A DNA stretch of 63,172 bases from Prosthecobacter debontii (GCA_945869675.1 CAMBPS010000009.1:1-63172); one strand, 5' to 3'; positions 27,381 through 37,174 are shown, counted from the first letter of the stretch. The notes: generated by a model from the letters alone, not told the origin. Program-made: numbers and translations.

Positions 27381-28406
27381 TCAAATCGCCACCGCCATGG
27401 GTGAGGACCTGAGCACGGTAAAGCGCAGCAATAAAGCCAAAGCCAACAAGAAAGATGCCAAGGACAAGGGATAAAAGAAGAGTTCCTCTGTCTCAGTGAT
27501 ACTGCGCCGTTTGATCTCTTTCTTTTCGAGTTTGTCGATCGTTTCAAAGATTTCCTGAAGAGCGCTCAAATCCTGCGCCATGTAAAAACTGCCATTGCCA
27601 ATTCTTGCCACTTCTTGAAGTGTACCTTCATCAAACTCCTGGCGCCCACTGGTAATGACGCGGCCATTGGGAAGTGGTATCATGTGCACGCCGGGAGTTC
27701 CAATAGCGATGGTATAAACTTTCTGACCTAACGTGGCTGCAAGTTTAGCAGAATCCTGTGGACTAAGCTTACCACTGTTATTGGCACCATCTGTGATAAG
27801 GATAATCACTTTACTTGGAACCGTTTCTTTATCCAATCGACGCGAGGCCGCGGCCAATCCTGAACCGATGGCCGTTCCGTCTTCCATAACGCCTGTCTGA
27901 ACACGATCCAGATTAGCCTCTAACCATTCACGCTGTAGCGTCAGTGGGCAGGGCTGATAAGGTGCACCTGCAAAAGCCACGATGCCAATGCGGTCATTGT
28001 TACGACCACGAATGAAATCACGCATCACTCGCTTAGCTGCTGTGATACGATTTACAGGTGTCCCACCAATGTAGAAGTCCTCAATCAACATCGACAGCGA
28101 CACGTCAACTGTCAGGCAAATGGCGATGCCTTCGGTATTATCTTCATCATGAGAAATGACTTTCTGAGGTCGCGCCATAGAAATAATCGCAGCAACCAGA
28201 CTAAGCAGAACCATTCCAAGCTTAAAATCGCCAGCATTGGATTTAGCCGGCACACCAAGATCGCTTAGCATGAATGCGGTGGAGAAACTAATGGTCGGAG
28301 CCTTTCCACGCTTTCCACGCAACCAAATCATCAAAGGCAAAATAAAGAGAAGCAGAAGCCAATATGGCTCGGCAAAAATGTGATCTCTTAGGAAAGGAAT
28401 ATTCAT
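27381..28406 (-). CDS. BatA-type VWA domain protein
   Basis: 341 residues. Two N-terminal transmembrane helices (about 14-28 and 60-78), then a VWA domain with MIDAS 'CLTVDVSLSM' and 'IILITDGANNSG' near 195, and a C-terminal helix (about 305-330). This is the standard BatA layout: a membrane-anchored VWA exposed on one face, thought to bind divalent metal and partner proteins. Its start overlaps the stop of the upstream gene by four bases (ATGA), which suggests translational coupling. The batB/C gene follows after 25 bp. Confidence 0.92.
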   Translation of the reverse strand: MNIPFLRDHIFAEPYWLLLLFILPLMIWLRGKRGKAPTISFSTAFMLSDLGVPAKSNAGDFKLGMVLLSLVAAIISMARPQKVISHDEDNTEGIAICLTVDVSLSMLIEDFYIGGTPVNRITAAKRVMRDFIRGRNNDRIGIVAFAGAPYQPCPLTLQREWLEANLDRVQTGVMEDGTAIGSGLAAASRRLDKETVPSKVIILITDGANNSGKLSPQDSAKLAATLGQKVYTIAIGTPGVHMIPLPNGRVITSGRQEFDEGTLQEVARIGNGSFYMAQDLSALQEIFETIDKLEKKEIKRRSITETEELFFYPLSLASFLLALALLLRFTVLRSSPMAVAI

Positions 28407-28942
28407 GAGCGTTCCTCCTCAAGATAAGCGATGGCTTGTTTCACCAAGTTAGCAGCCTCTTCATGATTAGAAGGCAACGGTGCAAAGGCGAGCTGATCCC
28501 ACAGATCTGCAAGTGATTCATACTTCTGTAACCGAAGCGAAGTGGCTGGTATTCCCTGACGTTGGAACAACTCCTGCGAGGTCCGAAAAGGCGCCGGAAT
28601 TTTATAACGTTGTAGAAAGTATTGGCGTAAGGTTTCAGAAACGTCCGCTGCCGTCTGGGAAGGAGTTTTGAAGGAGACTTGCGTGAGGATTTCACGCAGG
28701 TGATTCATAGCCGAAGTCCAGGGTTTAGGTTCTGGCGGGAGCAGGACTTTAACGGGACGGAATAACAACCAGACTATCAAAGCAGTCAGTGCGAGAACCA
28801 GCAGTCCGGATAAAATGTATACCCACAGATCAGGTCCAGGAAGCACAAGAGATGGATCAGGCAATTCAGGATGCGGAAGTGGCTGCAAAGGCGGCCCCTG
28901 AGGCTGCTGAGCTTGGGCAAATAAAAAGGCAATCGCGCTCAT
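28403..28942 (-). CDS. DUF4381-like membrane protein of the Bat operon
   Basis: 179 residues. A Pro-rich N-terminus (about 10-35), one transmembrane helix (about 42-62), then a helical cytoplasmic domain. Proteins of this size and layout sit between DUF58 and BatA in many MoxR-Bat operons and are annotated DUF4381. Its ATG shares one base with the DUF58 stop (TAATG), and its stop overlaps the batA start, so it is translated within the chain. No enzymatic motif was seen. The family call is from position, size and layout. Confidence 0.75.
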   Translation of the reverse strand: MSAIAFLFAQAQQPQGPPLQPLPHPELPDPSLVLPGPDLWVYILSGLLVLALTALIVWLLFRPVKVLLPPEPKPWTSAMNHLREILTQVSFKTPSQTAADVSETLRQYFLQRYKIPAPFRTSQELFQRQGIPATSLRLQKYESLADLWDQLAFAPLPSNHEEAANLVKQAIAYLEEERS

Positions 28943-29856
28943 TATCGTTTCCTCCTCCGGCGGGCACGAAAATAAGATTTCAAAGCAGGCACATAATCGA
29001 GATCGGTTCGAACATCGATTTTCTCAACGGCATTTTTACGAAGCATCCGAGTCAGCCCATCTTGACGATCACTAACACGCTGCGCGTATTGCAGACGAAC
29101 CGCAGGATGCGATGTGTTCACCACATATTGCTCGCCAGTTTCAGGATCTTCCAGGCAGACACGCCCGACATTCGGAAGCTCCCACTCACGCGGATCGGAA
29201 ATATGAACAGCCACAACATCATGTTTTGAAGCCAACGAACGCAGGCTGTGTTCCCAGGCATCATTTTGAGTCAAGAAATCCGATACCAGAACAACTAAAG
29301 CCCTATGAGCGATGCGCCCCAAAGCAAGATCCAAAGCAGGCGCCAGATTAGTTTTGCGCTGTTTCGGCTGAATGTTTAAAATGTCACGCAAGCATCGCAA
29401 GGCATGTGAACCACCTTTCTTTGCAGGCAGGTATTGCTCAACCTGATCAGAGACAAGGATAAGGCCAACTTTATCCTGATTTTGCACAGCGCTGAAAGCA
29501 AAAACGGCAGCAACCTCTGCAGCACGTTCGCGTTTGCTATCCTCTTGACTGCCATAGTCACCTGACCCACTGACATCGACCACAAGCATGACTGTGAGTT
29601 CACGCTCTTCGATGTATTTACGAACAAAGGGTTCATTCATACGAGCCGTGACATTCCAGTCCAAGAAACGAACATCATCTCCTGGTTGGTATTCGCGAAA
29701 GTCATCGAACTCAATCCCCTGCCCTTTGAACCGAGAAAGATAAGCGCCGCCAAGCGTCTCCTTGACCATGCCGCGCGTGATCAGTTCGATCTTGCGGACA
29801 CGTTTCAGAACACGTGTAAGACGTTCGTCATCGGTTTCGGTGAATGTTTCTGGCAT
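28942..29856 (-). CDS. DUF58 domain-containing protein
   Basis: 304 residues. The DUF58 hallmark 'GIEFDDFREYQPGDDVRFLDW' lies at about 47-67, followed by a VWA-like fold with 'VMLVVDVSGSGDYG' in the MIDAS position. Second in the MoxR-DUF58-DUF4381-BatA order. No membrane helix is apparent, so it is probably peripheral. DUF58 proteins are regular partners of MoxR ATPases; their exact role is not established. It begins 80 bp after moxR ends. Confidence 0.93.
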   Translation of the reverse strand: MPETFTETDDERLTRVLKRVRKIELITRGMVKETLGGAYLSRFKGQGIEFDDFREYQPGDDVRFLDWNVTARMNEPFVRKYIEERELTVMLVVDVSGSGDYGSQEDSKRERAAEVAAVFAFSAVQNQDKVGLILVSDQVEQYLPAKKGGSHALRCLRDILNIQPKQRKTNLAPALDLALGRIAHRALVVLVSDFLTQNDAWEHSLRSLASKHDVVAVHISDPREWELPNVGRVCLEDPETGEQYVVNTSHPAVRLQYAQRVSDRQDGLTRMLRKNAVEKIDVRTDLDYVPALKSYFRARRRRKR

Positions 29857-29936
29857 ACGCGGAACGTTCCAAGTTTAGTTTCAATGGCAATCAACTGCTG
29901 CGGATAAGCCGTATACAAGATCGCAACATCATCAAA

Positions 29937-30989
29937 TCATGGCACCGGCAGCTTATCCAGAAGTTGCTTAATCACATCCTCACTGGTGACACCTTCCGCT
30001 TCTGCCTCATAACTTAACAGAATACGGTGGCGCAGAATATCTGGCGCTAGGTCCTTGATGTCCTGCGGAGTCACAAAATTACGACCCGCCAAAAAGGCCA
30101 GCGCCTTGGAGGCCAACGCCAAATTAATTGTCCCACGTGGTGAAGCGCCGCAACGGATAAGCAGTTTTAGGTGTGGCGCACAAAGCTCAGGATGACGGGT
30201 GGCGTGAATGATCGCCACGATGTAGTCGCGGATCTTCTCATCCATGTAGATACTATTCACGATGGCACGACTGGCCACAATGTCGGATGCTTGGGTGATT
30301 TGATTCACATCCAATTTGGGAGCACTTGTTGCCATTGCGTCCAAAACTTGACGCTCCTCGGACGCTGTCGGATAAACAACACGCACTTTAAACAAGAAAC
30401 GGTCTAATTGAGCTTCTGGTAACGTGTAGGTGCCTTCTTGATCGATCGGATTTTGTGTCGCCAAGACCATGAAGGGATCGGGTAGTTTGTAACTCGTGTC
30501 TCCGATTGTAACTTGCCGCTCCTGCATGGCTTCAAGAAGAGCACTTTGCACTTTGGCTGGAGCACGATTGATTTCATCGGCCAAAACCAAGTTAGCAAAA
30601 ATAGGGCCTAAACGTGGCGTGAAGGTGCCTTCTTTAGGATGATAAACCATTGTCCCGACAACATCAGCAGGCAAAAGATCCGGCGTGAATTGAATGCGTT
30701 TAAAATCAGCGTGAAGGGCACTGGAAAGAGTTCTGACGGCTAGAGTCTTCGCTAGACCAGGCACGCCCTCAAGAAGCACATGGCCATTCGTCAAAAGAGC
30801 CACGAGCAGGCGATCCACAAGCTCAGTTTGACCAATCAAAACTCGGGCTATTTCTGTCCGAAGAGGTTGGACCCAAGCGGCGGATTTGGCGATGGTTTCC
30901 TTTTCAGGAACGGAAGATGTAGAGGCAACGGATTCAGACATGCTGGAGGAAAGGTCAATGGGAGGAGTGTCCGAGTCAAGGCTAGACAC
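29937..30989 (-). CDS. MoxR-family AAA+ ATPase
   Basis: A 350-residue MoxR ATPase. Walker A is GVPGLAKT at 75-82 and Walker B is 'LVLADEINRAP' near 134-144. Sensor 1 is 'MVLATQNPIDQEGTYTLPEA', which is the family signature. The C-terminal lid follows. MoxR ATPases act as chaperone-like remodelers for VWA proteins, here DUF58, BatA and BatB. The start chosen is GTG at 30989; an ATG at 30941 is an alternative and would remove 16 Ser-rich residues. It is the first gene of the Bat operon, so its promoter lies in 30990-31558. Confidence 0.94.
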   Translation of the reverse strand: MSSLDSDTPPIDLSSSMSESVASTSSVPEKETIAKSAAWVQPLRTEIARVLIGQTELVDRLLVALLTNGHVLLEGVPGLAKTLAVRTLSSALHADFKRIQFTPDLLPADVVGTMVYHPKEGTFTPRLGPIFANLVLADEINRAPAKVQSALLEAMQERQVTIGDTSYKLPDPFMVLATQNPIDQEGTYTLPEAQLDRFLFKVRVVYPTASEERQVLDAMATSAPKLDVNQITQASDIVASRAIVNSIYMDEKIRDYIVAIIHATRHPELCAPHLKLLIRCGASPRGTINLALASKALAFLAGRNFVTPQDIKDLAPDILRHRILLSYEAEAEGVTSEDVIKQLLDKLPVP

Positions 30990-31558
30990 GCATGTTCAAA
31001 ACGTCGCCCAAAGAGTCGCTAGTGCATCTAAATCCGAATTTCTTATCAACGCTCACGACGACGATCCGAAGGGAGCGTCGCTGTAAAGCTGCTCACAGTT
31101 CCAAAAAAGACACTAAGGAGCAAGACGACGTGCGCGGAGCAGGAAGCGGTGCAATCAAAGGTGGGCTGCTCATGATACTGCATAGCACGTCAAGTTGGCG
31201 GCCTCATCGCCTGCGTCGCATATCGATGCATCGACTGCACTGAACGTCTCGGGGAATCCGAATGATGGTGCGAACATTAGCTAGAACGACCATTGCCATA
31301 GGAGCTGTTGGAACCCCAAAAAACCATCAGTGACAAAATTAGTGCGCTTTTCAGAAAGGCCTAAAATCGAAGAAATACTGGAGACCATTGAAGAGCGAAA
31401 CCAAGCAAACTTGCAGCGAGCCAATTTAATAACCCATGAATGCATAGTTCTGGTTATGAATTCGTTCAACCCTGCTACTTTGGCTGAGGCCAATATCAGT
31501 TGATTTCAACTCATCGACCTCTGAATCCAAGCTAAGAAAATCAGACGAAACACCAAGG
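30990..31558. other. Intergenic region upstream of the MoxR-Bat operon
   Basis: A 569-bp gap between the moxR start and the sulfatase stop, both on the minus strand. It must contain the operon promoter. I see no strong -10/-35 pair, hairpin terminator or coding-like frame. Several short open frames on both strands have no recognisable product. Confidence 0.4.
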
Positions 31559-32956
31559 CTACTTAGCTCTTTTTTTTGCTTTGGCATTCTTTCCAGCGTC
31601 TTTATCGATCTGCGTGATCGGCTCTCCTTGCAGAAGCGGTTTACCAAAAACCGGTTGGGTATCTCCTTGCTGCTTCATCCATGCATCAAGTTCGGCCCGC
31701 AGCGAGTTAAGACGTTCGGATTGCATAGGGTCAGCGGCAACGTTATGGAGTTCGTTGGGATCTTTCGTCAAGTCGTAGAGTTCCTCAGCTGGGCGTGTGG
31801 TAAAGCGCTGAACGATGGCTGCTGCTGAGGAATCTTTCTCAGCTGCGGCGAGCCAAGTTTTCCAATACACGAGTCCGCTGGGGCCTGTGGAGCGTGAGAT
31901 GTGCGATTGATGCTGGAACTCAGGGTGGAGATTGCGGATGTATTTCCAGTCGCGGCTGCGGATACTGCGGATGGGATAGACGTTAAAATCTCCGTCTCCA
32001 CTATGCGTGGTGAAGACTTGTTCGCGATGCGTGGTGGTTCTGCCGCGCAGGATTCCGGCAAAGGATCTGCCGTCAATGCCTTCAGGGACTTTCCCGCCGC
32101 CGAGTTCAATGAAGGTGGGGAGCAAATCTGGCCAGCAGACCATCGCATCGCTGGTGGTGGCAGGTTTCAGCGTGCCTGGCCAAGCGATGATGAGGGGGAT
32201 GCGGATGCCGGCGTCGTAGAGGTTCCATTTGCCAAACGGCCACTGGCCACCGTGGTCGGCGGTGTAGATAAAGAGAGTATCGTCAGTTATCTTCTTGTGA
32301 ACGAGAGCACGAACCTCACCGAGAAGGGCGTCAGACTTGGTGATGTCGGTCAGGTATTTCGCCCGCTCTTGTCGAGTAACGGCGGTATCCACATGGGTGG
32401 GCGGAATCATGACCTTGGCTGGATCATAAGCGCTCTCTTCACTCCAAGGCACATGTGGATGCCGTGTGCCGACGAAGAGACAGAGCGGCTTCTTTGATGT
32501 GCGCTCATTGAGGAACTTCGCGACCTCGGCAGTGTCAGAGATGCCAACAGGCGGGCCAATCACGGTATCAAAGTCATAAAACTTAGCCCAGTCGGAGTGC
32601 GCGACCTTACCGATGATCGCCATTTCATATCCGAGATTGCGTAGCACCACAGGCAATGATGGAACCTCTGGCCGCTTGGCCTTGTGATTCGCCTCCGCGC
32701 CATTTCTAGCTGACCACAGGCCGGTCAGCAATGCCGTGCGGCTTGGACCACAAGCTGGGGAGGCGATAAAGGCATGAGTGAATTTTAATCCGTCCTCTGC
32801 AAGCTTGGCCATATTGGGGGTCCTGACCTCCGTGGAGCCGTAGGCCTCCGAATCTAACTGGCTGTGATCGTCCGAGATGAAAACAACGATGTTCGGTTGG
32901 GCAGCCAAAGCAGAGAGCAGAGAGCAAAAGAAGAAGAGGAATAGAAGGCGTTTCAT
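31559..32956 (-). CDS. Exported sulfatase (iduronate-2-sulfatase-like)
   Basis: 465 residues with a signal peptide (about 1-19). The formylglycine motif is Cys69 in 'CGPSRTALLTG', and the N-terminal metal ligands are Asp29-Asp30 in 'FISDDHS'. The C-terminal metal site is 'FIYTADHGGQ'. The tail ends in a Lys-rich run. The layout matches family S1 sulfatases of the iduronate-2-sulfatase type that desulfate glycans. A maturase is needed elsewhere in the genome for the Cys. It is divergent from the DUF1552 gene. Confidence 0.92.
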   Translation of the reverse strand: MKRLLFLFFFCSLLSALAAQPNIVVFISDDHSQLDSEAYGSTEVRTPNMAKLAEDGLKFTHAFIASPACGPSRTALLTGLWSARNGAEANHKAKRPEVPSLPVVLRNLGYEMAIIGKVAHSDWAKFYDFDTVIGPPVGISDTAEVAKFLNERTSKKPLCLFVGTRHPHVPWSEESAYDPAKVMIPPTHVDTAVTRQERAKYLTDITKSDALLGEVRALVHKKITDDTLFIYTADHGGQWPFGKWNLYDAGIRIPLIIAWPGTLKPATTSDAMVCWPDLLPTFIELGGGKVPEGIDGRSFAGILRGRTTTHREQVFTTHSGDGDFNVYPIRSIRSRDWKYIRNLHPEFQHQSHISRSTGPSGLVYWKTWLAAAEKDSSAAAIVQRFTTRPAEELYDLTKDPNELHNVAADPMQSERLNSLRAELDAWMKQQGDTQPVFGKPLLQGEPITQIDKDAGKNAKAKKRAK

Positions 32957-33108
32957 TGGCTGATCCTGTAAACTGGCCTGATTCGGCGAATGTTACGGCT
33001 TTTTAACAGCACCGCTCCTGCAAATACGCATGGCTCATCTCAAGGAGAGAAATGGCTGCTTTCTTGCTGAAACATCGGCAGCACCAAGTTCGTTAGTTAA
33101 TTCCCCTC

Positions 33109-34374
33109 ATGAATCGTCGTCACTTTCTCCTCAGCTCTCTCGGCACCACACTGGCTTTACCGGGCATGTCCTCGCTCATGGCCAAGACCGTGGGCGGTTC
33201 CGTTCAAGCAGCCAAAGGCGCAGGCTTGGGTGCTCGTCGCTTTGTAGCGATCGGGAATCTGCTTGGTTACCAAACGAAGAGCCTATTCCCGACGACGCAG
33301 GGCCGCAGCTATGAAAAGACGACGCTGCTGGAGCCGCTGTGGGACATTCGCGATAAGATGACGGTTTATCGCGGTCTTGATCATGGCATCAAAGGCGGCC
33401 ACTTTGCAGTTCATTCGTTTCTCTCGGGTGTGCTGAATTCCGAGGCGCAAAACCGCCCGGAGGGAAATGTGACCCTCGACCAGTATCTCGCAGACGAAGT
33501 GGGCTTTGAAACGCGGTTTCCGGCGCTCACGGTCGGTTCGGAAGGCGGCATTCATGGTGGCTGCCAGATCGCATGGACAAAATCCGGCGTGCGTGTACCA
33601 CCGGTGACGAATCCGGCAGAATTGTTCGAAAAACTCTTCGTCACCGACTCCACGGAACGTCAATTGCGGCGCGTGGAAGAAAATCAGGTTCAAGCCTCGA
33701 TCCTTGATTCCGTTTTAGACGAGGCGAACCGTCTCTCGAAGCAGGTGAACAAAGAAGACAAGGATAAGCTCGACGAATATCTAACCTCCGTGCGCGATGT
33801 GGAAAAGCGTCTGGAACTGCGTCAGCGCTGGACGAACCAGCCGAAGCCAAAAGCGCCCTTTGACAAGCCTGCGAATCGCAACGCGGTCGAGGATCTGCCA
33901 CTGCTCTATGAGATGATCGCGCTGGCCTTGCAGTCGGACAGCACGCGCATCGCGACGCTGGAGATAGGCGGCGATTTCATGCCACAACATCTCGGTATCA
34001 AAAAGGACTGGCATGGCCTCTCGCATCACGGCAACGCCCCCGAAGCCATCGCGGACCTCATCACACTGGAGAAGTATCAAATCGAGCACTACGGCAAATT
34101 CGTCACCCGCCTCGCGAAGATGAACGACGGTGAGCGCACCCTACTCGACTCGACAACCGTGCTTTTCGGCAGTGGCATGGGCGATGGCAACTCGCACAAG
34201 AACTCCGACTTACCCATCCTCCTCGCCGGCGGCGGCTACAAGCACGGCGAATTCCGCGAAGTTCCGCGTGAAGGCATCAACAAAGTGCCGCTGTGCAATC
34301 TGTTCGTCGATATCGCCCAGAAGATGGGCGTGGAGATCGATTCGTTTGGCAACAGCACGGGTCGCTTCGCTTGA
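33109..34374 (+). CDS. DUF1552 domain-containing exported protein
   Basis: 421 residues with a twin-arginine-like N-terminus ('MNRRHFLLSSLGTTLALPG'). DUF1552 motifs include 'RFVAIGNLLGYQTKSLFPT', 'GLDHGIKGGHFAVHSFLSG', 'DSTTVLFGSGMGDGNSH' and 'NSDLPILLAGGG'. It is related to DUF1501 and normally paired with a DUF1592-type cytochrome, which follows 133 bp downstream. Its enzymatic activity is not known. The fold is phosphatase-like by relation to DUF1501, which is inference. Confidence 0.9.
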   Translation: MNRRHFLLSSLGTTLALPGMSSLMAKTVGGSVQAAKGAGLGARRFVAIGNLLGYQTKSLFPTTQGRSYEKTTLLEPLWDIRDKMTVYRGLDHGIKGGHFAVHSFLSGVLNSEAQNRPEGNVTLDQYLADEVGFETRFPALTVGSEGGIHGGCQIAWTKSGVRVPPVTNPAELFEKLFVTDSTERQLRRVEENQVQASILDSVLDEANRLSKQVNKEDKDKLDEYLTSVRDVEKRLELRQRWTNQPKPKAPFDKPANRNAVEDLPLLYEMIALALQSDSTRIATLEIGGDFMPQHLGIKKDWHGLSHHGNAPEAIADLITLEKYQIEHYGKFVTRLAKMNDGERTLLDSTTVLFGSGMGDGNSHKNSDLPILLAGGGYKHGEFREVPREGINKVPLCNLFVDIAQKMGVEIDSFGNSTGRFA

Positions 34375-34382
34375 TGAGAGGA

Positions 34383-34477
34383 TTTTAACCGCTGATTAGA
34401 CGCTAATGGGACGCTGATAAAAGAAATCAGAATTCAAGTCATTAGCGTCATGTCAGCGCCTCATTAGCGGTTTAAAA
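34383..34477. repeat. Long imperfect inverted repeat between the DUF1552 and DUF1592 genes
   Basis: TTTTAACCGCT at the left pairs with AGCGGTTTAAAA at the right, and inner units of the form 'GACGCTAAT' and 'GACGCTGAT' pair with 'ATTAGCGTC' and 'TCAGCGCC'. The whole 95-bp stretch can fold into one interrupted hairpin. It fills almost all of the 133-bp gap. Similar ACCGCTnATnnACGCTnAT-type repeats are, to my recollection, dispersed in genomes of this phylum. Confidence 0.6.
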
Positions 34478-34507
34478 ACAACCGCAACACGCTCACCGCT
34501 TTCGATT

Positions 34508-36997
34508 TTGAACTCAAAGAATATCATTCAGAACCTCCTCCTCACGTTAGCGGTCTTCTCTGCCTCTATCGCCTCCGCCACTGACGAAACGCCGAAGGTC
34601 GTGCAGCAGTTTCTCGGCAAATACTGCCTGGAGTGCCATGACGCGGATGTGCAGAAAGGTGACCGCGCTTTTGATGCCTTCGCGTTACCGCTGAAGTCAG
34701 TGGCGGATCTCATTGAGGCGCGGGACATCATCGACCAGCTCACACTGAAAGAGATGCCACCCAAAAAGGCGGATCAGCCAAAGGACGATGAACGCATCGC
34801 GATGATCCGAGCGCTGCGTGACGGCACGGTGGCCGCCCATGCGAAATTTCAGACAACGGGCAGCCGCACGGTTATGCGCCGCCTTTCGAGCCGAGAGTAT
34901 GAAAATACGCTTGCGATGCTATTTGACCGCCGCGTGGACACGTTGGGCCTCACTGCGGATTTCCCGAAGGAAAAGACCACCGAGCACATGGACACCGTCG
35001 GCAAATCTCTCGTGACCTCCGGCTTCCTCGTCGATCAATATTTCCAGTCCGCCAATCGCCTTGTCGAAACACGGCTAGGCAAACCGGCCGTTGAGCCGAA
35101 GGATTGGAAGTTCAACAGCCACTTCGTTCAATACGAGGAATTGCAAGGCTCTCACAAATCCGCCTTCAATTACCGCTACCTCAATCTCTATGAGCAGCCA
35201 AACACTGACACGCGTCAAGGCGGTTACGGCCACATCGAGGATTTTCTGAAAGGCGTGCCCGTCTCCGGCCTCTACGACCTCGAAATCGAGGCCACAGCGC
35301 TGCATCGCGACACGCATTACGATCCTTCCATTTTTGGCATCGACTTCTCCGAACCCTTCATCCTCGGCGTTGTGCCGGGCGATGTCACCAAAGGCCACAT
35401 CCATTACCCACAGGCCATCGAGCCGCTGCTCGCCAGCGCCATTGTGCCGGACAATAAGCTCACCTGGTTCAAATTCCGCGTGTGGCTGGAGGCGGGACAA
35501 ACACCGCGATTCATCTTCCCGAACGGCCCTTTTGAATCGCGCGCCTCTGTCGTCACGATCAACAAAAAGTACAAAGACGAGTTTAAAGGCGATGTCGGCA
35601 GCTCAGGTGTCGGTCGTGCGCACATCTTGAAGGAAGGCAAGCTCCCACACATCCGCATCAGCGAGATCAAGATCCACGGCCCCGTGCCCGAAAAGCCCAG
35701 CGCAGAGGAAGTGGCCGTGTTCGGCAAAGACGGCTTCCAAGAGGCCAAGGCTCTCGATCAACTGAATGCCTTTGCCGAGAAAGCCTACCGCCGACCACTT
35801 ACCAACGCGGATCGGAAACCCATCCATGCGCTTTATGACAAGCGCCTTGCTGAAAAAGCCTCACCGCGACAGGCAGCGCTCGATGCCGTGAAGCTCATCC
35901 TTTGCTCACCGAGCTTCCTTTACCTCAGCGAGATCACCGACGAGTCCGCGAAAGCCCTCAAGTCTCACGACCTCGCCACCCGCCTCTCCTTTGCCCTTTG
36001 GGCCACACCACCGGATGAAGCGCTGCTCGCCACCGCAAAGTCCGGCAAGCTCACCGAGGACGCCGAGCTAAAAAAGCACCTCGAGCGCATGCTCAGCGAT
36101 GAACGCATCAACGGCTTCGTGAACGGCTTCCTCGATAGCTGGCTGAATCTACGCGACCTCGGCTCTCAGCCACCGCCGCGAGAAGTCGTGCGCTCCTACT
36201 ACGCCGAGGACCTGCCCAGCTCGATGAAGACCGAAGCGCGGCTGTTTTTCCGCGATTTGATCAAGACCAATGGCTCCGTTGTTGAGTTTATTGACTGTGA
36301 CCACACCTTCGTGGACAAAAAACTCGCCAAACTCTACGAACTGCCTGAGGCAAAGACCCTGCGCCTAGCCGATGGCTTCAAAAAAGTCAGCCTGAAGGGC
36401 AACAACCATCGCGGAGGCCTGCTTGGCATGGCCGCCGTGCTCACCGTGAGTGCGAATGGCGTTGAAACCTCTCCAGTTACGCGCGGCGTTTGGGTCAGTG
36501 AAAACATCCTTGGAATTCCGCCGCCTCCGCCACCGGATGTCGTGCCTGCCATCGATCCCGATGTCAGCGGCGCCACGACCATTCGCGACCGCCTCGCCAA
36601 GCATCGTGCCGACGCTGCCTGCGCCGAATGCCATCGCAAGATCGACCCGCTCGGCTTCAGCCTAGAGGCCTACGATCCCGTGGGCCGCTGGCGCAATAAA
36701 TACCCAGCCGCCAAGAAGAAGACCAAACCGGCTGAGATCGACACAACCGGCGAATTCCCCTCAGGCGAGCTCTACACCGACTTCGTCACCTTCAAAAAGG
36801 TCATCTACGACACTCGCGCCGATCATTTCACGCGCCACCTCATCCGCCAATTCCTCACCTACACCACCGGCCGCACCATGGAACTCAACGACGACCTCCT
36901 CATCGACCAACTCCACGCCAAAGTGAAGAAACAGGGCCTTGGTCTTAAAACCCTGATGGTCGAATGTTTGATGAGCGAGGTGTTTCGCTCAAGGTGA
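34508..36997 (+). CDS. DUF1592/DUF1588/DUF1585-type multidomain cytochrome-like protein
   Basis: 829 residues from a TTG start that gives a signal peptide (NIIQNLLLTLAVFSASIASA). An N-terminal heme motif CLECH (40-44) marks a planctomycete cytochrome domain. DUF1587, DUF1595 and DUF1592 regions follow, with 'RRLSSREYENTLAMLF', 'AYRRPLTNADRKPI' and 'RLSFALWATPPDE'. DUF1588 has 'NHRGGLLGMAAVLTVSANG', and a second motif CAECH lies near 705. DUF1585 is at the C-terminus with 'RHLIRQFLTYTTGR'. It is the standard partner of DUF1552. A role in extracellular electron or polysaccharide metabolism is conjectural. No better start than TTG was found. Confidence 0.9.
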   Translation: MNSKNIIQNLLLTLAVFSASIASATDETPKVVQQFLGKYCLECHDADVQKGDRAFDAFALPLKSVADLIEARDIIDQLTLKEMPPKKADQPKDDERIAMIRALRDGTVAAHAKFQTTGSRTVMRRLSSREYENTLAMLFDRRVDTLGLTADFPKEKTTEHMDTVGKSLVTSGFLVDQYFQSANRLVETRLGKPAVEPKDWKFNSHFVQYEELQGSHKSAFNYRYLNLYEQPNTDTRQGGYGHIEDFLKGVPVSGLYDLEIEATALHRDTHYDPSIFGIDFSEPFILGVVPGDVTKGHIHYPQAIEPLLASAIVPDNKLTWFKFRVWLEAGQTPRFIFPNGPFESRASVVTINKKYKDEFKGDVGSSGVGRAHILKEGKLPHIRISEIKIHGPVPEKPSAEEVAVFGKDGFQEAKALDQLNAFAEKAYRRPLTNADRKPIHALYDKRLAEKASPRQAALDAVKLILCSPSFLYLSEITDESAKALKSHDLATRLSFALWATPPDEALLATAKSGKLTEDAELKKHLERMLSDERINGFVNGFLDSWLNLRDLGSQPPPREVVRSYYAEDLPSSMKTEARLFFRDLIKTNGSVVEFIDCDHTFVDKKLAKLYELPEAKTLRLADGFKKVSLKGNNHRGGLLGMAAVLTVSANGVETSPVTRGVWVSENILGIPPPPPPDVVPAIDPDVSGATTIRDRLAKHRADAACAECHRKIDPLGFSLEAYDPVGRWRNKYPAAKKKTKPAEIDTTGEFPSGELYTDFVTFKKVIYDTRADHFTRHLIRQFLTYTTGRTMELNDDLLIDQLHAKVKKQGLGLKTLMVECLMSEVFRSR

Positions 36998-37097
36998 ATG
37001 CCTCATTTCACTGTTAAATCGGCATTATGCTTCTCTGGGGATGACTTTGGCTACGAGTGCAACGTTCAGTCGCTGTAACCGCACAGCCGCAGCTTCC

Positions 37098-37113
37098 TTT
37101 GTTTCGAAACAAA
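37098..37113. promoter_or_regulatory. Perfect 16-bp palindrome, operator-like
   Basis: TTTGTTTCGAAACAAA lies 61 bases upstream of the likely sulfatase ATG (37175). A perfect palindrome with a central CG is typical of binding sites for LacI-type or other dimeric regulators. No regulator gene is in the window. Confidence 0.5.
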
Positions 37114-37126
37114 ATGACGCCTAAGG

Positions 37127-37145
37127 TTGCGTAACTTTTACGCAA
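37127..37145. promoter_or_regulatory. Second inverted repeat upstream of the sulfatase
   Basis: TTGCGTA-ACTTT-TACGCAA lies 13 bases downstream of the 37098 palindrome. It would be in the leader or overlap an early ATG at 37145. It may be a second operator or a short hairpin affecting initiation. Confidence 0.4.
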
Positions 37146-37174
37146 TGCTGAGCCGAAACATTCGTTTCCAATCC

